Shown piece after piece: positions 26,571-35,205 of a stretch of 64,000 nucleotides of DNA. The position numbers and the translations under genes are program-made. Below the pieces are notes generated by a model. That model saw nothing but the letters and a program-made list of their open reading frames with translations, did no database searches and was not told the origin of the DNA. Source of the stretch: Promicromonospora soli (GTDB taxonomy: Bacteria; Actinomycetota; Actinomycetes; Actinomycetales; Cellulomonadaceae); contig NZ_BNAS01000004.1 in assembly GCF_014653785.1 (NCBI RefSeq), positions 76,118 through 140,117 on the forward strand, written 5' to 3'. The number at the start of each line of letters is the position of its first letter. The first letter of the stretch is position 1.

Positions 26571-28220
26571 TCATCCGAGCGTAGTCGACTGCGCGCGTTC
26601 GGTCGAAAGGCGTCCCCCGCTGGGCTGCCCCTGGCGCCGGGCCAGGGTGAACCTCACGATGGTGCCGCCGCCGGCCGCCGGCTCGATCCAGATGCGGCCC
26701 TTGTGGTACTCCACGATGCGTTTCACCAGCGAGAGGCCGATGCCGGTGCCCGCGTACTGCTCGCGCGGGTGCAGCCGCTGGAAGATGACGAACACCCGCT
26801 CGGCGTACTGCGCGTCGATACCGATTCCGTTGTCCACCACTGAGATCTCCCAGTGCGCGCGCATGCTCCGCACCTCGATCCGGATGGCCGGCACCCGGTC
26901 GGGGTCGCGGAACTTCAGCGAGTTGCCGACCAGGTTCACGAACAGCTGCTGCAGCAGCGCGCGCTCGCCGTGCACCCCGGGCATCGGGTCGTGCACGATC
27001 TGGGCGCCGGTCTCCTCGATCCGCTCGGACAGCTCGGAGAGCGCCGACGCCAGCACGCCCTCCAGCTCGACGTCCTCGCGCGGCACGCCGGTGCGGCCCA
27101 CCCGGGAGAAGCTCAGCAGGTCCTGGATGAGCCGCTGCATGCGCTTGGCGCCGTCCACGGCGAACTCGATGTACTGGTCGGCGCGCTCGTCGAGCGACCC
27201 GCCGTACCGCTTCTGCAGGAGCTGGGTGAAGCTCGCGACCTTGCGCAGCGGCTCCTGCAGGTCGTGCGACGCCACGTAGGCGAACTGCTCCAGGTCGCGG
27301 TTGGACCGCTCGAGCTCGCGCGTCTTGTCGCTGAGCAGGTCGTGCGCGTTCTCGACCTCCTGGTGCGACAGCCGGATCTCCTCCACCTGGTGCACCAGCT
27401 CGCGGCGCATCGTCTCCACGTGCATGGCGAGCAGGGCCACCTCGCCCGAGCCAGCGGGCCGGATCTCCCGCCCGAGCACACCGCTGCTCACCACCCGGAC
27501 TTCGGCGGTCAGCTCCGTGAGCGGCCGGATCACCCAGCCCTCCAGGGCTAGCCACATCATCGTGCCCATCAGCACGACGACCAGCACGAGCGTCGCCACC
27601 GCGCCCAGCAGCACCTGCTCCCAGACCTCCAGGGTGCCCACTATCTCGTCACGCTGCGCGCTCAGCTCCGCCAGGTAGTGCACGACGGCGGTGTGCGCGC
27701 TCTCGAACAGGGCTGCGCCCTCGGCTGAGGAGGGGGCGGTGCGGAGCAGCTCCGTCCGGCAGGCGACCTGGCCGGACGGCGCCGCCCCCACCGCCGCCAC
27801 CACGGGTTCGGCGTACTCGGCCAACCAGGCCTCGGTGCGCTCCATCGCTTCCTCGGAGGCCAGTGTCACCTCGGCGTCCGACGCGAGCTCGCGCCGTTCG
27901 ACGTCGGACAGCAGCGTGATGCTCCCGCTCGACCCGATGGCCCGGGTCCAGGGCTCGAGCGCTGCGTCGTCGCAGGTCGCCCGGTACGCGCGCAGCGACG
28001 CCTCGGCGTCACCGAGCGCCAGGACAGCCCGCTCGCCGTCGACCAGCGCCCGGTAGTACGGGCCGTCGGCCTGAGTGTGCAGGCTGCGGGACTGGACCAG
28101 GGCGAGCACCGCCACCGCGAGCGCGATCACCAGCATGGCCCCAACCGCGCCGAGGAGCCGCGCGAGGCGGCGACGCATGGACACACCGGTGAACCGGTGC
28201 TCGTCGGGCACCAGGGTCAT
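26571..28220 (-). CDS. Membrane sensor histidine kinase
   Basis: This 549-residue sensor has transmembrane helix 1 at about residues 23-44. An extracytoplasmic helical domain of about 165 residues (four-helix/CHASE3-like in composition) follows, then transmembrane helix 2, a HAMP linker (WVIRPLTELTAEVRVVSSG) and a coiled coil. The H-box is FAYVASHDLQEPLRKVASF and the kinase core has N (LVGNSLKF), G1 (VDNGIGI) and G2 (GTGIGLSLVK) boxes. The SHDLQEPL form is that of Cph1-like kinases that use Rcp1-like regulators, which agrees with the downstream gene. The ATG overlaps the upstream phosphatase stop as ATGA. Confidence 0.94.
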   Translation of the reverse strand: MTLVPDEHRFTGVSMRRRLARLLGAVGAMLVIALAVAVLALVQSRSLHTQADGPYYRALVDGERAVLALGDAEASLRAYRATCDDAALEPWTRAIGSSGSITLLSDVERRELASDAEVTLASEEAMERTEAWLAEYAEPVVAAVGAAPSGQVACRTELLRTAPSSAEGAALFESAHTAVVHYLAELSAQRDEIVGTLEVWEQVLLGAVATLVLVVVLMGTMMWLALEGWVIRPLTELTAEVRVVSSGVLGREIRPAGSGEVALLAMHVETMRRELVHQVEEIRLSHQEVENAHDLLSDKTRELERSNRDLEQFAYVASHDLQEPLRKVASFTQLLQKRYGGSLDERADQYIEFAVDGAKRMQRLIQDLLSFSRVGRTGVPREDVELEGVLASALSELSERIEETGAQIVHDPMPGVHGERALLQQLFVNLVGNSLKFRDPDRVPAIRIEVRSMRAHWEISVVDNGIGIDAQYAERVFVIFQRLHPREQYAGTGIGLSLVKRIVEYHKGRIWIEPAAGGGTIVRFTLARRQGQPSGGRLSTERAQSTTLG

Positions 28221-29599
28221 GCCCGCGACCACTCCACCGAGTCGGCCAGGGTCGAGGTCCGTTCCGCCGGGCCGGTGGCGCCCGCGCCGGCCCAGCCGAC
28301 GAAGAGCAATGCGGCGTCGTCGACCAGGGGGCCGCCGTGCAGCTCTCGCACCCGGCGCAGCACCCGGGTCACCACCTCGTCGGTGCCCTTGTCCATCTCG
28401 TGCTCGACGACGCTGCGCAGGCCGTGCGCGCCGAGGCGGGGCATGCGACCGTGCGCGCTGGGCGGGAGGATGGGCGTGCCGTTCGGGTCGGCGCCGACCG
28501 CCGCCTCCACGAGCCCGTCCGTGTAGAGCACGGCGGTCCACACCTCCGGCAGCCGGACGCGGTGTGCGGTCCAGCTCCCGTCCACCGGGATGCCCAGGGC
28601 ACGCCCGCGGAGCGCGGAGGACAGTTCCTCGCAGTGGTGGGTGACCAGCGCCGCCGACTCCTTCGAGACCTCGGATACCACGAGCAGCGGGGGCAGGTGC
28701 CCGGCGAGGTAGACGTCCATGTGCGCGCGGTCCGGCGAGATCACCGCCTGGCAGATCGTGACGAACACCTCGGGCCGGCCCCGCTCGGCCAGGAGCACGC
28801 GCTCCAGGAGCGGCAGGACGTCGTCGGCGGGGGTGTCCGCGAGCACGAGCGTGCGCCACGCCGTCCGCATGGCGGCGCCCAGGGCGGCCTCGTCCGGGCC
28901 GTGCCCTGCGACGTCCCCGATGACGGTGACGAGGGTGCCGTCCGGACGCTCCACCGTGTCGAAGAAGTCGCCGCCGAGCAGGCCGTTCCCGCCGGGCAGG
29001 TAACCCACCATCACGGAGACCCGCTCGTCGGTGACCAGCTCCTTGGGCAGCAGCGCGCGCTCCAGCCGCGTGGTCTCGGCCGCGCGCACCTCGCTGCGGT
29101 ACAGCGCGATCTGCTGGGCGGCCGACCGCCGCCGCAGCGTCGCGTACCGCAGGCAGCGGGCCAGCGTGTCGCCGTCCACCTCGCCCTTGACCAGGTAGTC
29201 GTCGGCCCCGTTGGCGACGGCGGCGGTGCCCAGGTCGTGCGAGGTGTTCCCGGTCAGCACGACGACGGCGGGCTGCACCGGCAGGACCTCGATACCGTCG
29301 ATGACGCGGCGCAGGGCGCACAGGCCCTCGGCGTCGGGCAGGCCCAGGTCGAGCAGGAGGCAGTCCACCGCCACCATCGACAGCACTCCGAGGGCCTCGT
29401 CGACAGACCGGGCCCGGTGCAGGTCGGCCCGGAGGTCGGCCTCCACGTCTGCGTCGGCGAGCAGCTCGCCCACGAGGAACGCGTCGGCGTCGTCGTCCTC
29501 GACCAGAAGCACCGAGATCGGGCCGCTGATCCAGGGCGGGCGCGCCCCGGATCCGGGCCCGCTTCCGGGCCCCGCAGTTCCTGCCCCGCCCAGTGCCAT
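28217..29599 (-). CDS. Receiver domain-PP2C (SpoIIE-like) phosphatase
   Basis: The 460-residue product has an N-terminal receiver domain: acidic pair VLLVEDDDADAFLV, Asp in CLLLDLGLPDAEG, Thr in VVVLTGNTS and Lys in DYLVKGEV. A C-terminal PP2C/SpoIIE phosphatase domain follows, with metal-binding motifs GGDFFDTVE, VIGDVAGHGPDEAA and TDGLVEA and the final DDAALLFV. This RsbU-like arrangement usually dephosphorylates an anti-sigma-factor antagonist. No antagonist or anti-sigma gene is next to it. It is the first gene of the phosphatase-kinase-regulator cassette. Confidence 0.92.
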   Translation of the reverse strand: MALGGAGTAGPGSGPGSGARPPWISGPISVLLVEDDDADAFLVGELLADADVEADLRADLHRARSVDEALGVLSMVAVDCLLLDLGLPDAEGLCALRRVIDGIEVLPVQPAVVVLTGNTSHDLGTAAVANGADDYLVKGEVDGDTLARCLRYATLRRRSAAQQIALYRSEVRAAETTRLERALLPKELVTDERVSVMVGYLPGGNGLLGGDFFDTVERPDGTLVTVIGDVAGHGPDEAALGAAMRTAWRTLVLADTPADDVLPLLERVLLAERGRPEVFVTICQAVISPDRAHMDVYLAGHLPPLLVVSEVSKESAALVTHHCEELSSALRGRALGIPVDGSWTAHRVRLPEVWTAVLYTDGLVEAAVGADPNGTPILPPSAHGRMPRLGAHGLRSVVEHEMDKGTDEVVTRVLRRVRELHGGPLVDDAALLFVGWAGAGATGPAERTSTLADSVEWSRA

Positions 29600-29657
29600 G
29601 GCGGCGATCCTATCCAGCGAGATGACGCCGTGTCAGCGGACAGGCCCTCTGGTGCGC

Positions 29658-29696
29658 GATAATGGTCGGCCGGTTGTTTTGCGACCGGAGTTTTTT
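29658..29696 (+). promoter_or_regulatory. Putative helR promoter and short leader hairpin with T-run
   Basis: GATAAT (29658-29663) is a good -10, although no clear -35 is seen. Immediately after it, CCGGT (29670-29674) pairs with ACCGG (29684-29688), followed by AG and six T (29691-29696). An alternative GGTCG/CGACC stem (29664-29668 with 29682-29686) would compete. A GC stem plus a T-run is rare in this genome and resembles an attenuator 25 bases before the helR start. The role is inference. Confidence 0.4.
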
Positions 29697-29720
29697 CGCT
29701 GGTGAACACGGAGGTAGGGC

Positions 29721-31991
29721 GTGACGGGAATCGCGGGCGAGCTCGCCCACGAGCAAGCAGTCGTCGACACCATGTACACCCGCTTGGACACCCTGCGCGG
29801 CACGACTGCGGGCCGCCTGCGGGACGTCCGCCTGGCGGGCGCCTCGGGCACGCACCAGAACCGCAGCGAGCGCGACGCGTTCGCCACCCTGTACGAGGAC
29901 CGGGCCGCGCAGCTCGACGCCGTCGAGGACCGGCTGGTCTTCGGCCGCCTCGACCTCTCGGACGGGTCTGCCGACGGCACCGTGACCCGGTACGTCGGGC
30001 GCATCGGCCTGACGGACGCCGAGCACCGCTCGATGCTGACCGACTGGCGCGCCCCGGCCGCCGAGGCGTTCTACCGGGCCACGGCGCTGCACCCGGGCGA
30101 TGTCCAGCGGCGGCGCCACCTGGTGACCAAGGGCCGCTCCGTCACCGGCCTGGAGGACGAGGTCCTGGACCTCGACACGGAGATCGACGCCGACGCACTG
30201 TCCGGTGAGGGCGCGCTGCTGGCGGCGATGGCCCAGGGCCGCACCGGCCGGATGTCCGACATCGTCGCGACCATCCAGGCGGAGCAGGACCGCATCATCC
30301 GCTCCGACCTGTCGGGAGCCCTCGTGGTCCAGGGCGGTCCGGGCACCGGCAAGACGGCGGTGGCGCTGCACCGCGCCGCCTACCTCCTGTATGCCCACCG
30401 GCGCCTGCTGGAGCGCTCCGGCGTGCTGGTCGTGGGCCCGTCCAGCGCGTTCCTGCGGTACATCGACCAGGTGCTCCCGTCGCTCGGCGAGACCGGCGTC
30501 GTGTCGACGACGGTCGGCGACCTCATCCCCGGCATCCGGGCGACGGCGGTCGACGAGGGACAGGTGGCCCGGCTCAAGGGTCTGCTCCTGTGGCGCAAGG
30601 TGGTGCGCCGGGCCGTGCGCGCGCGGGAGCGCGTGCCCGAGCAGGAGATCCCGGTGCGGGTCGACGGGCACGACTTCGTCATCCGCCCCCGCGACGTGAG
30701 CGACGCGATCGCCCGCGCCCGCCGCACCCACAAGCCGCACAACCTGGCGCGCGGGGCGTTCGTGCGCGACATGCTCGACCGCCTGACCGACCAGTACCGC
30801 GACTTCACGGGCGCACCGCTGTCGGGCGAGGACCGCTCGGCAGTCTTCGAGGACCTGCGCTCGGACCGCGACGTCCGCGTGGCGCTCAACCTCGCGTGGC
30901 TGCCGATCACGCCCGAGCGGCTCGTCGCGGACCTGTACACCAAGCCGCACCGGCTGGCCGAGGCCGCGCCGGAGCTGACCGCGCGCGAGCGGCGCCTCCT
31001 GTTCCGGGAGAAGGGTGCGCCGTGGACGGAGTCCGACGTGCCCATCCTCGACGAGGCGTACGAGCTGCTCGGCGAGGACGACTCCGTGGCGCTGGCCGAG
31101 GCCCGCAACCGGGAGGCCGAGCAGGCCCGCGAGGTCGAGTACGCGCGCAGCGTCCTCTCCTCGACGGGCGCGGGCGGCGGCTTGGTCGACGCCGAGACGC
31201 TCGCCTCCCGCTTCGCCGCGGGCGGCCCGTCCCTGACGACGGCGGAGCGCGCCGCCGGCGACCGTGCGTGGACCTACGGGCACGTGGTGGTCGACGAGGC
31301 GCAGGAGCTCTCCCCGATGGCCTGGCGGGCACTGGTGCGCCGGGTACCGACCCGGTCGATGACCATCGTCGGCGACGTCGCCCAGACGTCGTCCGCCGCG
31401 GGCGCGCGCAACTGGGACCGCATGCTCACCCCGCTGCTGCGCGACGGTTGGCGGCTGGCCGAGCTCACCGTCTCCTACCGCACGCCGTCCACCGTCGCCG
31501 ACACGGCCCAGCAGGTGGCGCGGGCAGCCGGGCTGCCCGTCTCGGACCTGCGTGCCGCGCGCGACGTCGAGGGCTCCCTCACCGTCGTCCGCACCGCGCC
31601 GGGGCAGGACACCCTGCCCGAGGACGGCGCGGTGGTCGCCGAGGCCCTCGGCCTCGTCAAGGAGCTCGTGGGGCCCGACGCCGGCCGCGTGGCCGTCGTC
31701 GCGCCGTCGGGCAGCGTGCCGCGGCTGGCCGAGGCGATCGGCGGGGCGCTGGCCTCCGCCGTCGGAGCTGAGGAGGCCGCCCGCCTCTCGGCGCAGCGCC
31801 CGGAGGACGCGCAGGTGACCGTGCTCGCACCGCGCCAGACCAAGGGCCTGGAGTTCGACGCGGTGGTGCTGGTGGAGCCGGCGACGATCGCCGAGGGTCC
31901 CGGCGGGACGAGCGACCTGTACGTCGCGATGACCCGCCCCACGCAGCGCCTCGTCGTGCTGCACACGCGTGACCTGCCCGAAGGCTTCTGA
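29721..31991 (+). CDS. helR: HelR/HelD-type RNA polymerase-recycling ATPase
   Basis: HelD-family proteins are UvrD-like ATPases that bind RNA polymerase, push into its channels and release stalled complexes; the actinobacterial HelR form can protect against rifamycins. The 756-residue product has a charged helical N-terminus (about residues 1-90, the probable secondary-channel arm). It then has Walker A QGGPGTGKTAVALHRAAYLL, VVDEAQELSPMAWRAL, a TVSYRTP motif and RQTKGLEFDAVVLVEP. The GTG start is preceded by GGAGG. HelR rather than ordinary helicase is inferred from the N-terminal arm, the size and the single-gene setting. Confidence 0.85.
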   Translation: MTGIAGELAHEQAVVDTMYTRLDTLRGTTAGRLRDVRLAGASGTHQNRSERDAFATLYEDRAAQLDAVEDRLVFGRLDLSDGSADGTVTRYVGRIGLTDAEHRSMLTDWRAPAAEAFYRATALHPGDVQRRRHLVTKGRSVTGLEDEVLDLDTEIDADALSGEGALLAAMAQGRTGRMSDIVATIQAEQDRIIRSDLSGALVVQGGPGTGKTAVALHRAAYLLYAHRRLLERSGVLVVGPSSAFLRYIDQVLPSLGETGVVSTTVGDLIPGIRATAVDEGQVARLKGLLLWRKVVRRAVRARERVPEQEIPVRVDGHDFVIRPRDVSDAIARARRTHKPHNLARGAFVRDMLDRLTDQYRDFTGAPLSGEDRSAVFEDLRSDRDVRVALNLAWLPITPERLVADLYTKPHRLAEAAPELTARERRLLFREKGAPWTESDVPILDEAYELLGEDDSVALAEARNREAEQAREVEYARSVLSSTGAGGGLVDAETLASRFAAGGPSLTTAERAAGDRAWTYGHVVVDEAQELSPMAWRALVRRVPTRSMTIVGDVAQTSSAAGARNWDRMLTPLLRDGWRLAELTVSYRTPSTVADTAQQVARAAGLPVSDLRAARDVEGSLTVVRTAPGQDTLPEDGAVVAEALGLVKELVGPDAGRVAVVAPSGSVPRLAEAIGGALASAVGAEEAARLSAQRPEDAQVTVLAPRQTKGLEFDAVVLVEPATIAEGPGGTSDLYVAMTRPTQRLVVLHTRDLPEGF

Positions 31992-32000
31992 CCACCCGCC

Positions 32001-32065
32001 TTGTTGTGGGCGCGACCGTTGCGTCTACGCGCCCGTTCCAGGCGCAACGGTCGCGCCCACAACAA
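32001..32065. repeat. Long inverted-repeat element, copy 1 (23-base arms)
   Basis: A perfect 23-base arm at 32001-32023 (opening TTGTTGTGGGCGCGACCG) pairs with 32043-32065 across a 19-base loop. It begins nine bases after the helR stop and before serA. A related element lies just after serA (33391-33457). The two share the first ten bases of the left arm exactly and most of the next ten. It may act as a terminator for helR, but the shared sequence suggests a dispersed MITE/REP-like element. Confidence 0.8.
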
Positions 32066-32140
32066 AGGGGGTGTCCCAGCAGGCGGGACGTGGGCCCCAT
32101 CCGTTTGTTGCTTCCGGGTTACGTGGCGCACCATGGGTCC

Positions 32141-33379
32141 GTGCAGAGAGCCCTTCTCCTCGAGAACGTCCACCCCACTTCCGTCCCGATCCTGGAATCG
32201 GCCGGGTACGAGGTCGACTACCGCAAGGGTGCCCTCGACGAGGACGAGCTGATCGCCGCGCTCGACGGCGTCCAGCTCCTGGGCATCCGGTCCAAGACCG
32301 AGGTGACGGCGCGGGTGCTGTCCCAGGCGACCGACCTCGTCGGCGTGGGCGCCTTCAGCATCGGCACCAACCAGATCAACCTGACCGCCGCCGCCCACCG
32401 CGGCGTGGCCGTGTTCAACGCGCCGTTCTCCAACACCCGGTCCGTGGTGGAGCTGGCGATCGCGGAGATCATCTCGCTCACGCGCCGCATGACGGAGCGC
32501 GACCGCGCCCTGCACTCCGGCGTGTGGGACAAGTCCGCGGAGGGCTCGCACGAGGTGCGCGGCCGCACCCTCGGCATCGTCGGCTACGGCAACATCGGCT
32601 CGCAGCTGTCCGTGCTCGCCGAGAACCTCGGCATGTCCGTGATCTTCTTCGACACCGCGGAGAAGCTGTCGCTCGGCAACGCGCGCCGCGCCGAGACCCT
32701 CGACGAGCTCCTCGAGACCGCCGACATCGTGACGCTGCACGTGGATGGACGCTCGGGCAACGCCGGCCTGTTCGGCGCCAAGCAGTTCGCCCGCATGAAG
32801 CAGGACGCGATCTTCCTCAACCTGTGCCGCGGCTTCGTGGTCGACGTCGACTCGCTGGCCGAGCACATCCAGTCGGGGCACCTTTCGGGCGCCGCGGTGG
32901 ACGTCTTCCCTGAAGAGCCCAAGAAGCGCGGCGACGCCTTCGAGTCGGTGCTGCGCGGCCTGCCCAACGTGATCCTCACGCCGCACGTGGGCGGGTCCAC
33001 CGAGGAGGCGCAGGAGTCGATCGGCCAGTTCGTGGCCAAGAAGCTCAGCGACTACGTGTCCACCGGCTCGACGATGCTCAGCGTGAACCTGCCGAACCTC
33101 CAGCTCGAGCACACGGGTGTGGGCCGCATCAAGCTGCTGCACCGCAACGTGCCTGGCGTCCTGGCCACCGTGAACCAGATCTTCGCCGACCACGGCGCCA
33201 ACATCGAGGGCCAGATGCTCGCCACGCGTGGCGACATCGGCTACGTGGTCACCGACATCTCGGATGTGACCGAGCGCGGCGCGTCCAAGAAGCTCCAGGC
33301 CCTGGACACGACGATCCGCCTGCGCATCCGCGACGCCTTCGAGCGCCCCGAGTTCCCCCCGGGCCCCGCCGCCCGCTGA
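32141..33379 (+). CDS. serA: D-3-phosphoglycerate dehydrogenase SerA
   Basis: SerA oxidises 3-phosphoglycerate to 3-phosphohydroxypyruvate with NAD, the first step of serine synthesis. The 412-residue product has the substrate-domain segment GVGAFSIGTNQINL, the NAD-binding motif GIVGYGNIGSQLSVLAENLG, the catalytic Arg in LNLCRGFVVD and the His in LTPHVGGSTEEAQ. A C-terminal ACT domain (VPGVLATVNQIFADHGANIE) can give feedback by serine. The length and lack of the extra ASB domain match the E. coli-type enzyme, not the longer mycobacterial one. The GTG at 32141 is chosen by that match; no clear ribosome binding site is seen. Confidence 0.93.
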   Translation: MQRALLLENVHPTSVPILESAGYEVDYRKGALDEDELIAALDGVQLLGIRSKTEVTARVLSQATDLVGVGAFSIGTNQINLTAAAHRGVAVFNAPFSNTRSVVELAIAEIISLTRRMTERDRALHSGVWDKSAEGSHEVRGRTLGIVGYGNIGSQLSVLAENLGMSVIFFDTAEKLSLGNARRAETLDELLETADIVTLHVDGRSGNAGLFGAKQFARMKQDAIFLNLCRGFVVDVDSLAEHIQSGHLSGAAVDVFPEEPKKRGDAFESVLRGLPNVILTPHVGGSTEEAQESIGQFVAKKLSDYVSTGSTMLSVNLPNLQLEHTGVGRIKLLHRNVPGVLATVNQIFADHGANIEGQMLATRGDIGYVVTDISDVTERGASKKLQALDTTIRLRIRDAFERPEFPPGPAAR

Positions 33380-33390
33380 TCCCCGCCCTT

Positions 33391-33457
33391 CTTGTTGTGG
33401 GCGCGATCGTTGCGCCTAAAACGGGCGTTTGATCGCAGAAATCACGCCCACAACAAG
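33391..33457. repeat. Long inverted-repeat element, copy 2
   Basis: A 13-base perfect terminal arm CTTGTTGTGGGCG (33391-33403) is matched by its complement at 33445-33457. Partial complementarity continues inward. The left half is a close relative of copy 1 after helR. It separates the convergent serA and acdS genes, so it could terminate both. The sequence kinship with copy 1 is the notable part. Confidence 0.75.
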
Positions 33458-33468
33458 GGTGACCGTCG

Positions 33469-34509
33469 TCAGAGGGTGAGCGGACGGGTGTGCGTGAAGA
33501 GGCTGCTGTAGGCGTTCAGCGCGGGCTGGCCGCCCAGGTGGGCGTACAGAACCGTGGAGCTCGCGGGGATCTCTCCGCTGGTGACGAGGTCGATCAGGCC
33601 GGCCATCGACTTGCCCTCGTAGACGGGGTCGATGATGACGCCCTCAAGCTGGCCAGTGAGCCGGATCGCGTCGAGCGTCGACTCCACCGGGATCCCGTAC
33701 TTGTCCCCGGCCCACCCGGGCAGGACGGTGATCTCGTCGTCGCGCAGCGGCCGCCCGACGCCGATCAGCTCGGCCGTGGCGCGCGCGATCCGGGCCACCT
33801 GGTCGCGCGTCTCGTCGAGCTTCGCGCTGGCGTCGATCCCGATCACCCGGCGTGGACGGCCGCCCGCCTCTTCTAGCGCTGCGAATCCGGCGATCATGCC
33901 CGCGTGGGTCGAGCCGGTGACCGCGCACACGACGACGGTGTCGAAGAAGACGCCGAGCTCGCGCTCCTGCTGCTCTACCTCGTACGCCCAGCGCGCGAAC
34001 CCGAGGCCGCCGAGCCGGTGGTCGGAAGCGCCCGCAGGGATCGCGTAGGGCGTGCCGCCCCGTGCCTTCACCTCGTCGATCGCGCGGTTCCAGGAGTCCT
34101 TGAACCCGATGCCGAAGCCGGCCGGGTCGAGCCGGACCTCGGCGCCCATGATCCGGCTCAGCATGATGTTGCCGACACGGTCGGCGACGGAGTCGGGCCA
34201 GTCGACCCAGTTCTCCTGCACCAGCACCGCCTTGAGGCCCAGCGATGCGGCCACCGCGGCGACCTGGCGCGTGTGGTTCGACTGGTACCCGCCGATCGAT
34301 ACCAGGGTGTCCGCGCCTTGCGCGAGCGCGTCGGGCACGAGGTACTCCAGCTTGCGGGTCTTGTTGCCGCCGTAGGCGAGGCCCGCGTTGCAGTCCTCCC
34401 GCTTGGCCCAGACCGACGCACCCCCGAGGTGGGCGGTCAGTCGCGGCAACGGATGGACCGGGCTCGGCCCGAAGGTCAGCTGATGGCGTGGAAAGTCGGA
34501 CAGGGCCAT
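33469..34509 (-). CDS. acdS: 1-aminocyclopropane-1-carboxylate (ACC) deaminase
   Basis: AcdS is a PLP enzyme that breaks ACC, the plant ethylene precursor, into 2-oxobutyrate and ammonia. The 346-residue product begins [20 protein letters not shown], and the PLP lysine is in [14 protein letters not shown]. The two positions that separate ACC deaminase from D-cysteine desulfhydrase read Glu in [12 protein letters not shown] and Leu in [14 protein letters not shown], as in true deaminases. The ATG is preceded by GAGGAG and follows closely the stop of a collapsed GntR gene. An open frame continuing upstream covers that remnant and is not part of AcdS. Confidence 0.92.
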   Translation of the reverse strand: MALSDFPRHQLTFGPSPVHPLPRLTAHLGGASVWAKREDCNAGLAYGGNKTRKLEYLVPDALAQGADTLVSIGGYQSNHTRQVAAVAASLGLKAVLVQENWVDWPDSVADRVGNIMLSRIMGAEVRLDPAGFGIGFKDSWNRAIDEVKARGGTPYAIPAGASDHRLGGLGFARWAYEVEQQERELGVFFDTVVVCAVTGSTHAGMIAGFAALEEAGGRPRRVIGIDASAKLDETRDQVARIARATAELIGVGRPLRDDEITVLPGWAGDKYGIPVESTLDAIRLTGQLEGVIIDPVYEGKSMAGLIDLVTSGEIPASSTVLYAHLGGQPALNAYSSLFTHTRPLTL

Positions 34510-34511
34510 GG

Positions 34512-34719
34512 TTACTGCTCCTCGTCGGAAGGCAGGGTGTGCCAGGTATCGAAGGCGACCGCCGCCGCCTCGTCCGCGTCTCCGGCGGCACACAACCGGA
34601 TCAGCTTGTCGTGCCGGGCGAACGACGCGCGGCCGCCCAGCGAAGAGAACGGAGGCGGCCGTAGAGACATCGTCACGCAGAAGGCGACGATCGAGCGGCA
34701 CGCTCTCCGGGATGGGCAT
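34512..34719 (-). pseudogene. Collapsed GntR-family regulator gene upstream of acdS
   Basis: In one frame an ATG at 34719 begins [18 protein letters not shown], the typical opening of GntR/FadR-type regulators just before the winged helix. In a second frame, ending at a TAA three bases before acdS, the residues [18 protein letters not shown] and then [19 protein letters not shown] look like the last helices of the FCD effector domain. The whole DNA-binding domain and most of the FCD domain, about 150 residues, are missing, and the frames do not join. I infer an internal deletion with frameshift. The remnant sits where an acdS regulator would be expected. Confidence 0.6.
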
Positions 34720-34832
34720 GCAATACATTGCGTACCAGTTCCGAGCCCTGCGCAAGTCCGCCACGGCGCAGGACACGATTAGTGGACAGGCAAGACCGGT
34801 CGTAGCGGCCCGTTACAAACTGCTCACGTTGC

Positions 34833-34862
34833 GCCCGGGCTGGAGCACCGTCCAGCCCGGGC
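34833..34862. terminator. Hairpin terminator after the SMR operon
   Basis: GCCCGGGCTGGA (34833-34844) and TCCAGCCCGGGC (34851-34862) form a perfect 12-base stem with a six-base loop. It lies 16 bases beyond the last SMR gene stop. Confidence 0.75.
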
Positions 34863-34878
34863 CTGCCGGGGTCAGCTG

Positions 34879-35205
34879 TCAGTGGGCCTGGGAGCCGAGC
34901 TCGATCACGAAGACTCCGATCGCTATCAGGACGATCCCGGCAGTCATGCGCCAGGTCAGGCGCTCCTGGAAGAAGACACGCGCACCGACCGCGGTCAGTG
35001 CCACTCCGCTGGCGGCCCAGATCCCGTAGGCGATGCCGACCGGCATCCCGTGCGCGAGGGCCAGAGTGAGGAGCGAGAACGCGGTGACGTAGAAGACGGC
35101 GACCGGGGCGATCCACCGCTTCTTGCGCAAGCCTTCCGACGCCCGCAGGGACAGGGTCGCGGCGACCTCGGTGAGGATGGCGCCGGTCAGGATGAGCCAG
35201 GTCAT
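34879..35205 (-). CDS. SMR-family multidrug efflux protein, subunit 2
   Basis: This 108-residue protein has four transmembrane helices. The essential membrane Glu is in ILTEVAATLSLRASEG of helix 1, and the helix-3 signature PVGIAYGIWAASGVALTA is present. SMR proteins exchange protons for cationic drugs or amines, and two-gene pairs often work as heterodimers. The start ATG overlaps the stop of the upstream SMR gene (35202-35205), implying coupled synthesis. The substrate cannot be told from sequence. Confidence 0.93.
   Translation of the reverse strand: MTWLILTGAILTEVAATLSLRASEGLRKKRWIAPVAVFYVTAFSLLTLALAHGMPVGIAYGIWAASGVALTAVGARVFFQERLTWRMTAGIVLIAIGVFVIELGSQAH

Noticed and set aside
28337-29662. 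441-codon plus-strand frame over the phosphatase gene
   Set aside because: Antisense to a protein with complete receiver and PP2C motifs.
29600-29720. Rifamycin-associated element upstream of helR
   Set aside because: I looked for a GGGGCTTGCGGCAAG-type palindrome and found none; only the short hairpin with a T-run is present.
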